Source: Acidobacteria bacterium SCN 69-37 (GTDB taxonomy: Bacteria > Acidobacteriota > Vicinamibacteria > Vicinamibacterales > SCN-69-37). From it: 64,000 nt of DNA. The notes below the pieces were generated by a model. The model did not search any database, was not told the DNA's origin, and saw only the letters and a list, made by a program, of their open reading frames with translations. The stretch lies in assembly GCA_001724025.1 (NCBI GenBank), contig MEDJ01000022.1:62001-126000 (forward strand). The letters are read 5' to 3'. A program made the position numbers and the translations under genes. Positions 58,356-64,000 of this stretch are shown piece after piece (position 1 is the first letter of the stretch; the number at the start of each line of letters is the position of its first letter).

Positions 58356-59459
58356 ATGCTCAGAGCCGGAATCGTGGGACTGCCGAACGTCGGCAAGTCG
58401 ACCCTCTTCAACGCCGTTACCCGCACCCGCAAGGCCGAGGCGGCCAACTATCCGTTCTGCACCATCGACCCGAACGTCGGCATGGTCACGGTGCCCGATC
58501 CGCGGCTGGCCGTGCTCCAGGACATCGCCAGGACGAACGTGGTCATTCCCGCCGTCGTCGAGTTCGTCGACATCGCCGGGCTCGTCAAAGGCGCGAGCCA
58601 GGGCGAGGGACTCGGCAACACGTTCCTCACGCACATCCGTGAGGTCGACGCCATCGTGCAGGTCGTGCGCTGCTTCGAGGACGAAGACGTTCATCACGTG
58701 TCGGGGACGGTCGATCCGGTCCGCGACATCGAGGTGATCAACACGGAACTCATCCTCGCCGACCTCGAATCCGTGCGGAAGCGGCGCGAGCGGCTGCTCA
58801 AGGACGTCAAGAAGGGGGACAAGACCGCTGTCGCCGAAGAGGCCGCGCTCGCGAAACTGGAGCCGGCCCTCGATGCCGGCACGCCGGCCATCAACGCCGG
58901 CCTGTCCGCCGATGAACGCGCCCTCGTGCATGGCCTGTTCCTGCTGACCGACAAGCCGACCCTGTTCGCGTGCAACGTGAAGGAACAGGATCTGGCCACG
59001 GCCGATACCAACCCCTTCGTCCAGCAGGTCCGCGACTACGTCCAGACGCACCTGGCCTGCGAAGCGGTCGTCATCAGCGCGCAGATCGAGAGCGATCTGA
59101 TCGATCTCGAACCGGCAGAGGCCGCGGAGTTCCTGGCGGATCTCGGCGTGGCCGAAAGCGGCATCAGCACGCTGATCCGCGCCGCGTACCATCTGCTCGG
59201 CCTGCGCACCTACTTCACCGCCGGCGAAAAGGAAGTGCGCGCGTGGACCATCCACGCGGGCGACACGGCCCCGAAGGCGGCAGGCGTCATCCATTCGGAC
59301 TTCGAACGCGGATTCATCAAGGCCGAGACCGTGGCCTACGACGACCTGGTGTCCTGCGGCTCGATTGCCGCGGCACGCGAGAAGGGTCTCTACCGCATGG
59401 AAGGCAAGGAATACGTCGTCGTCGACGGCGACGTCATGCTGTTCAAGTTCAACGTGTAG
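58356..59459 (+). CDS. ychF: Ribosome-binding ATPase YchF (OLA1)
   Basis: 367-aa Obg-like ATPase. G1 GLPNVGKS (8-15), switch [19 protein letters not shown], and NVKEQDL in place of the guanine-specific NKxD, as in all YchF proteins that prefer ATP. The C-terminal TGS domain ([40 protein letters not shown], cited in part) is complete. It binds ribosomes and is linked to stress control of translation. The ATG at 58356 gives the family N-terminus; upstream open frame is not coding. A 241-bp region upstream, divergent from the OmpA-like gene, holds the promoters. Confidence 0.97.
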   Translation: MLRAGIVGLPNVGKSTLFNAVTRTRKAEAANYPFCTIDPNVGMVTVPDPRLAVLQDIARTNVVIPAVVEFVDIAGLVKGASQGEGLGNTFLTHIREVDAIVQVVRCFEDEDVHHVSGTVDPVRDIEVINTELILADLESVRKRRERLLKDVKKGDKTAVAEEAALAKLEPALDAGTPAINAGLSADERALVHGLFLLTDKPTLFACNVKEQDLATADTNPFVQQVRDYVQTHLACEAVVISAQIESDLIDLEPAEAAEFLADLGVAESGISTLIRAAYHLLGLRTYFTAGEKEVRAWTIHAGDTAPKAAGVIHSDFERGFIKAETVAYDDLVSCGSIAAAREKGLYRMEGKEYVVVDGDVMLFKFNV

Positions 59460-59493
59460 GCAGGCGGGGAGGCTGCAGGCGGGGAGGAGCTTT

Positions 59494-59520
59494 CGGAGCC
59501 CGAAGCTTCAGCCTCGGGGG
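59494..59520. repeat. REP-like hairpin, single unit
   Basis: CGGAGCCCGAAGCTTCAGCC and a CTCGGGGG end; a further member of the family at 24583. A second fragment (CGGAGCCCCAGGG) lies at 59563. The unit falls between convergent ychF and rhomboid genes, in a spacer that also has GGCGGGGAGG repeats. Confidence 0.55.
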
Positions 59521-59582
59521 AAGGCTACAAGGCTACGAGGCGACACAGGGCCACCGGACATCCGGAGCCCCAGGGAAGACAT

Positions 59583-60347
<765 letters not shown>

Positions 60348-60396
60348 CGTTCGTGAGAGTAGCGGGAAGGACCGCGCGGCAGCAAGACCAGGAACC

Positions 60397-61254
60397 CTAC
60401 GGCCGCACCTCGAACAGCGCGTCGCGTTGCGTGGCCGCCTGACCCGCGGCTACCTCGACACGCACGACATAGCGGCCTGCGGGCAACGTCTCCAGCGGCA
60501 GCGGGAGCTCGCCGATGAACAGCAGGACCTTGCGACGCCGCGGTGCCTCGCTCATCGCCGCGACCACGTGGCCCAGGGTCTCGAGCACGCAGCGCCCGCA
60601 ATCGCAGCCCCCGGCCCACGCCCTGTCGCCCGGGATAGGCGACGGATTCAACGCCACAGGCGTCTCGCCGGTGAACGTCGACTCGATGGCCGCCAGCAGC
60701 CGCGCCCGATCGGCTGTGAATCCCTGCACACGACCGTTGTCGGCAAACGCACCGGATCGCACGACTGCTGCCACGTCCCCGGGACCAAGCTGATCGATGG
60801 CGGCCAGCGCCACGGCGCGCGCCGTGGCTACGGGCGCCCCCGAGGGAATCGATCGATCGAGCAGGATGACCACGAGCCGGCCTTCCGCCGGCAGATCGTT
60901 GGTCACGACGTCCCTAGATCGATCGCGCACCGACGACGCCTGCATCGCGCTGTCCGACTCCCTCGTCGGCACGTCGACGACGGAGAACGCGACGATGGGC
61001 CGGGCAGCGCCGTCTTCGAGGACCACGAAATCGTCGGCGGTGAGGCCGCGGACCGGTCGCCGATCGCCATCGAGCACGGAGACGTCGACAGTGATGAGGT
61101 CTGTGCCGACACGGAGCGGTGTCTGGGGCACGCCCGCGGACTGATCGGCAAAGACCGTGACTGTGATGAGGCCGGCGAATACGAGTGCCGCCGCGCCTCG
61201 CCGCCCCTTCCCCGCCGCCGTGCCGCCGCGCCGCCCGCAGCCGCGCTCCCTCAT
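60397..61254 (-). CDS. Secreted VWFA-type protein, internally shortened
   Basis: 285-aa relative of the next gene. A basic start, a hydrophobic export segment (AAALVFAGLITVTVFA), then LRVGTDLITVDVSVLDGDRRPVRGLTADDFVVLEDG and a partial VWFA-like domain ending KVLLFIGE. The chain then jumps directly to LPLPLETLPAGRYVVRVEV, which equals the last 35 residues of the longer paralogue. About 375 residues present in that paralogue are missing, with the frame preserved. The ATG overlaps the upstream gene's stop by 4 bp (ATGA). GCDCGRC adds a Cys cluster not seen in the paralogue. Confidence 0.75.
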   Translation of the reverse strand: MRERGCGRRGGTAAGKGRRGAAALVFAGLITVTVFADQSAGVPQTPLRVGTDLITVDVSVLDGDRRPVRGLTADDFVVLEDGAARPIVAFSVVDVPTRESDSAMQASSVRDRSRDVVTNDLPAEGRLVVILLDRSIPSGAPVATARAVALAAIDQLGPGDVAAVVRSGAFADNGRVQGFTADRARLLAAIESTFTGETPVALNPSPIPGDRAWAGGCDCGRCVLETLGHVVAAMSEAPRRRKVLLFIGELPLPLETLPAGRYVVRVEVAAGQAATQRDALFEVRP

Positions 61255-63269
61255 CGCACCACGCGGAACGCCAGCAGCCGGCGTTCGGATTCGCTGCCGG
61301 CTGTGGCGACCAGTTCGATCACGTAGTCCCCTTCGGGCAGCGACGCCATGGGCAAATCCACAGCCACCACATCAGGTGAGGATGTCGTGGTCGCGATCGG
61401 CAGCGGCTGGCCGAGCGGTCCGCCCGTGCGATCGAGCAGGCGTGCCACGCGGCTCTCGACCGGCGCGAGCACGGGCCACTCCACGTGCAGCCGCTCGGCG
61501 CGTGTCAGGCGCGGATCGGCAAGCGGCCGCAGCGGCGCACGGGGAGACGGCGCCGCGCGCCACCCGATCGATTGCCCGATCAGGCGCGCCGCTGATGCCG
61601 CGATCTCGAGTCGCTGCTCCAGACGCTCATCCTGCGCCGTCGCCTGCACGACCACCTGCCAGACGCCCGGGGCCGCATCGGGTACGGGGATCGTGACGAC
61701 AGCGCTTCGGGCACCAGCCGCCATGTCGACGGCAGCCGAGGCGGACGCACCATCGGATCGCGTGGCCACCGCCTGCACGGTGCCGCCCTCGCGCCACGCC
61801 GCACGTGACGCCGTGGCCGCGGCCAGTTCCACGGCGACGTGCAGTCCGTCAGGCATGGCGGCGCCGGAGACGAACAGCTCGGCTCCCGTCCGCGCGGCTG
61901 CCAGCGTCGCCAGCGCATCGTCGACGGCCGACGGCTCCGCAACCGCGCGTGGGGCCGAGGCCGCGGCCACCATCGCCGGCGTCGGCGCCAGATAGCCGGG
62001 ACGCGCCGACACGCGGACGCCGGGCTGGTTCACCTTCACCTCGATCTTCCGGAACCGGCCGTTCGCCGCCGCGTTCGTCGAGTAATAGCCGAGCAGATAG
62101 AACGCCGACAGATCATCGGAGACGCGCCGCGCGCCACCAACCAGATCGTTCGTCGAGACCACGGCCATGCCATCGGTGTTGTCGGCCATCGTCATCAGCG
62201 TGTCCGTCGCCTTCGTCCGCGTGGTACGCAGGCCGCCGACATCGATCGGATAGAACGAGACGTTGGCCTGCTGCGCGGATGTCAGCAGCTGCCTGAACCG
62301 CATGTCGAAGTCGATGCCGGCCAGCCGCCGAATCTCCGAATCGCACCACGCCCGGTCCTGCGCGTACGGCTGCATCGACTGGCCGATCCCGATCCGACCG
62401 CCGGGCCCCACGCCCACGGCCGGCCTGTCGCCGCCGCTGACCGACGTGTTGACCAGTTCGGGACGAGGCCCGCGCGGCACCCAACCCTCGGACACGAACA
62501 GCACGTTCTTCCGCTCGTCACGCAGATCGCCGAGCCTGATGATCAGGTGCTCGAGGCTGGTCATCAGCAGGTCGTCGCGGGACAGATCGATCAGCGGCGC
62601 TCCAGGCGTATCGAGGCTCAGATACGCCTCGCAGACGGCGAGGCGCTGTTCCAGCGGCGTCCGGACCTCGTTGCTCGATCGATCCAGCTGGCCCCATGGC
62701 CAGTATTTCTCGAGCTCGGCCGCAAGGGTCGTCGTCTGTCGACCGAACACGAGCTGACCGATGGGCACCTCGGCGGTCAGCACACCGAACAGGTCGTTCG
62801 CACCAATCGTCCGGGTCAGGAACTCGAGCACCGGCTGCCGCGCGTAGTGCGCGCCCGCGACCGTCGTATGTTTCAGATCAAGATAGACAACAAAGATACG
62901 GTTACGCGGGTCGGCGGCCTGCCTGTCGCTGTCGGCCTTCGTGTTCGGATCGCGCCGCTCGTTGTCCGGCGGATTCGGATCGATGCGAATGAACTGGAAT
63001 CCCTCCACCGTCTGCGGGACGCCGTCCTCGAACACCTGGAAGTCGCCGGGCGCCAGCCCCTCGATGACCTGGCCATCCCGGCGCGGATAGACGTCGACCG
63101 AGACGAACGTGGTGCCGGCCCGGAAGACGGGCGGTGCCGGCGCCTGCGGCGTGGGCTGCTGCGCAGCGATCGGCCACGCGTGAAGGACCACGACGAGCGC
63201 CGCGCACACGGCCGCCAGCGGCCAGGCCAACAGACGACATCGTCCGGCGATCGGCATGGGATTCTGCAT
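61251..63269 (-). CDS. Secreted VWFA-type protein, full length
   Basis: 672-aa exported protein. Signal peptide (LAAVCAALVVVLHAWPIAAQ), the amino domain FRAGTTFVSVDVYPRRDGQVIEGLAPGDFQVFEDG common to acidobacterial VWFA proteins, a VWFA-like domain (IFVVYLDLKHTTVAG, KNVLFVSEGW near residue 260), YYSTNAAANGRFRKIEVKV, and an outer beta region. The metal-site DxSxS is degenerate (DLKHT), so metal binding may be lost. Start 63269 is chosen because GGAGAGG lies 5 bp upstream; ATG at 63272 is too close to it. Middle of three paralogous genes in a row. Function unknown. Confidence 0.82.
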   Translation of the reverse strand: MQNPMPIAGRCRLLAWPLAAVCAALVVVLHAWPIAAQQPTPQAPAPPVFRAGTTFVSVDVYPRRDGQVIEGLAPGDFQVFEDGVPQTVEGFQFIRIDPNPPDNERRDPNTKADSDRQAADPRNRIFVVYLDLKHTTVAGAHYARQPVLEFLTRTIGANDLFGVLTAEVPIGQLVFGRQTTTLAAELEKYWPWGQLDRSSNEVRTPLEQRLAVCEAYLSLDTPGAPLIDLSRDDLLMTSLEHLIIRLGDLRDERKNVLFVSEGWVPRGPRPELVNTSVSGGDRPAVGVGPGGRIGIGQSMQPYAQDRAWCDSEIRRLAGIDFDMRFRQLLTSAQQANVSFYPIDVGGLRTTRTKATDTLMTMADNTDGMAVVSTNDLVGGARRVSDDLSAFYLLGYYSTNAAANGRFRKIEVKVNQPGVRVSARPGYLAPTPAMVAAASAPRAVAEPSAVDDALATLAAARTGAELFVSGAAMPDGLHVAVELAAATASRAAWREGGTVQAVATRSDGASASAAVDMAAGARSAVVTIPVPDAAPGVWQVVVQATAQDERLEQRLEIAASAARLIGQSIGWRAAPSPRAPLRPLADPRLTRAERLHVEWPVLAPVESRVARLLDRTGGPLGQPLPIATTTSSPDVVAVDLPMASLPEGDYVIELVATAGSESERRLLAFRVVR

Positions 63270-63323
63270 CATAACCTCTCCGCCGTCGTCGGGTGACGCA
63301 GGCGTCACCTTCACGCCATCGCC

Positions 63324-64000
63324 TCAACGGACCGCGAACCGCACCAGTCGCGCGGCCGTCCGCTCACCGATTGCCGCCTCGACGCGCAGCAGGTATTCAC
63401 CAGGCGCCAGGTTCTGCACCGGCAGCGTCAGGCGCGACGTCGCCGTTCGGTTCGTCCCGAACTGATCGGGCGCCAGCACGATCGATTGATCACGTTCCGC
63501 GACGTCGTGCGTGTCGATGATGCGCACACGCAGGGAAGCGGGTTGCAGGCTGTCGGTACGTTCGGTGCCCTGGGAGATCTGGAGAAGCGCCTGCACCTGG
63601 TCGGTGCGGGCGAACGACCGTTCCGTGGTCGGCGCGGCTGGCACGGACGCCGCCGCGCTCGCAGGGCGCTCGATCGCGATGTCCGACAGCGCGAGCCGCT
63701 CGCTCGCGAACGCCGGTACGACGATCTGCGAGAAAACACTGGCCATCGTGTCCGTCGTGGTATCGGTCACCGCCACGCGCACTTCGTAGTCGCCTGGCGG
63801 AAGCACCAGATGTGTCGGGAGATGGATGGGCACGCCGGTATTGGACGCGGGGCGCGGTCCGGGAATCGTCGACGTCTGCCGGGCCGACGCAACGGACCGG
63901 CCCGCCTGGTCGACAGCACTCACCGATACGTCGAGCGGAATGGACGACGCGGTGTCGTACACGAAGCCGCTCACATCCACGCTGGCGCTGACGATGGCAT
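63324..64000 (-). CDS. VWFA-type protein, C-terminal part, start beyond the right edge
   Basis: About 225 residues are visible, starting at the window edge (ASVDVSGFVYDTASSIPLDVSVSAVDQ). The beta-rich repeats and the ending LPVQNLAPGEYLLRVEAA with RLVRFAVR equal the ends of the two downstream paralogues (SLPEGDYVIELVA..AFRVVR and TLPAGRYVVRVEV..FEVRP). It therefore appears to be the first of the three tandem paralogues. The N-terminal VWFA part is not in the window. Confidence 0.7.
   Translation of the reverse strand, partial: AIVSASVDVSGFVYDTASSIPLDVSVSAVDQAGRSVASARQTSTIPGPRPASNTGVPIHLPTHLVLPPGDYEVRVAVTDTTTDTMASVFSQIVVPAFASERLALSDIAIERPASAAASVPAAPTTERSFARTDQVQALLQISQGTERTDSLQPASLRVRIIDTHDVAERDQSIVLAPDQFGTNRTATSRLTLPVQNLAPGEYLLRVEAAIGERTAARLVRFAVR

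Overview
The window is high-GC, densely coded DNA on both strands with short spacers. The gene set suggests an acidobacterium of the Vicinamibacteria (Luteitalea-like) type: several secreted VWFA-type proteins, an Oar-like TonB-dependent transporter, a Ser/Thr kinase with a zinc-ribbon start, a DAC-like sensor and a YedE-type sulfur carrier. The taxon is inferred from gene content only. No rRNA, tRNA, CRISPR array, integrase or transposase was seen.

Layout. 1-11.8 kb: Ser/Thr kinase (runs off the left edge), an unknown protein, a FemAB/GNAT acyltransferase pair, a His-rich outer-membrane protein, a methyltransferase divergent from a P450 plus a YkgJ-like cysteine protein, PPK2, a RodZ-like protein and a PilZ-like protein. 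11.8-16.2 kb: a lipoate block (HU, lpdA, E2, lipB) and divergent queF. 16.2-22.3 kb: a 58-bp tandem repeat, then two overlapping genes for an SNF2 helicase and a large N6-adenine methyltransferase; this is the best candidate for an unusual defence or DNA-modification system. 22.3-29 kb: hemD, a secreted esterase, a diadenylate-cyclase-like sensor, a membrane-anchored MutS-type ATPase and a VWFA protein. 29.5-35.1 kb: a complete five-gene peptide ABC importer operon. 35.3-44.4 kb: a DUF6178-like protein, small secreted proteins, a metallopeptidase, ilvD, a split YeeE/YedE transporter with an EamA permease, and a VapBC-like module. 44.4-53.9 kb: alkaline phosphatase, PI-PLC-like lipoprotein, TonB-dependent transporter, beta-barrel protein and M4 protease, all on the minus strand; this looks like a nutrient (probably phosphorus) scavenging island. 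54-59.5 kb: pyruvate carboxylase, an OmpA-like barrel and ychF. 59.6-64 kb: rhomboid protease and three tandem VWFA-type secreted proteins, one of them internally deleted.

Between genes there are at least four dispersed repeat families: REP/REPIN-like hairpins with a GGCTTCAGCC core, an 87-bp element with inverted ends, a 58-bp unit present as an array and as a distant single copy, and a 33-bp element upstream of alkaline phosphatase and the TonB transporter. A few good sigma-70-like promoters can be read (Ser/Thr kinase, HU), and two plus-strand genes have a TAnnnT box so close to the start codon that the transcripts may be leaderless.
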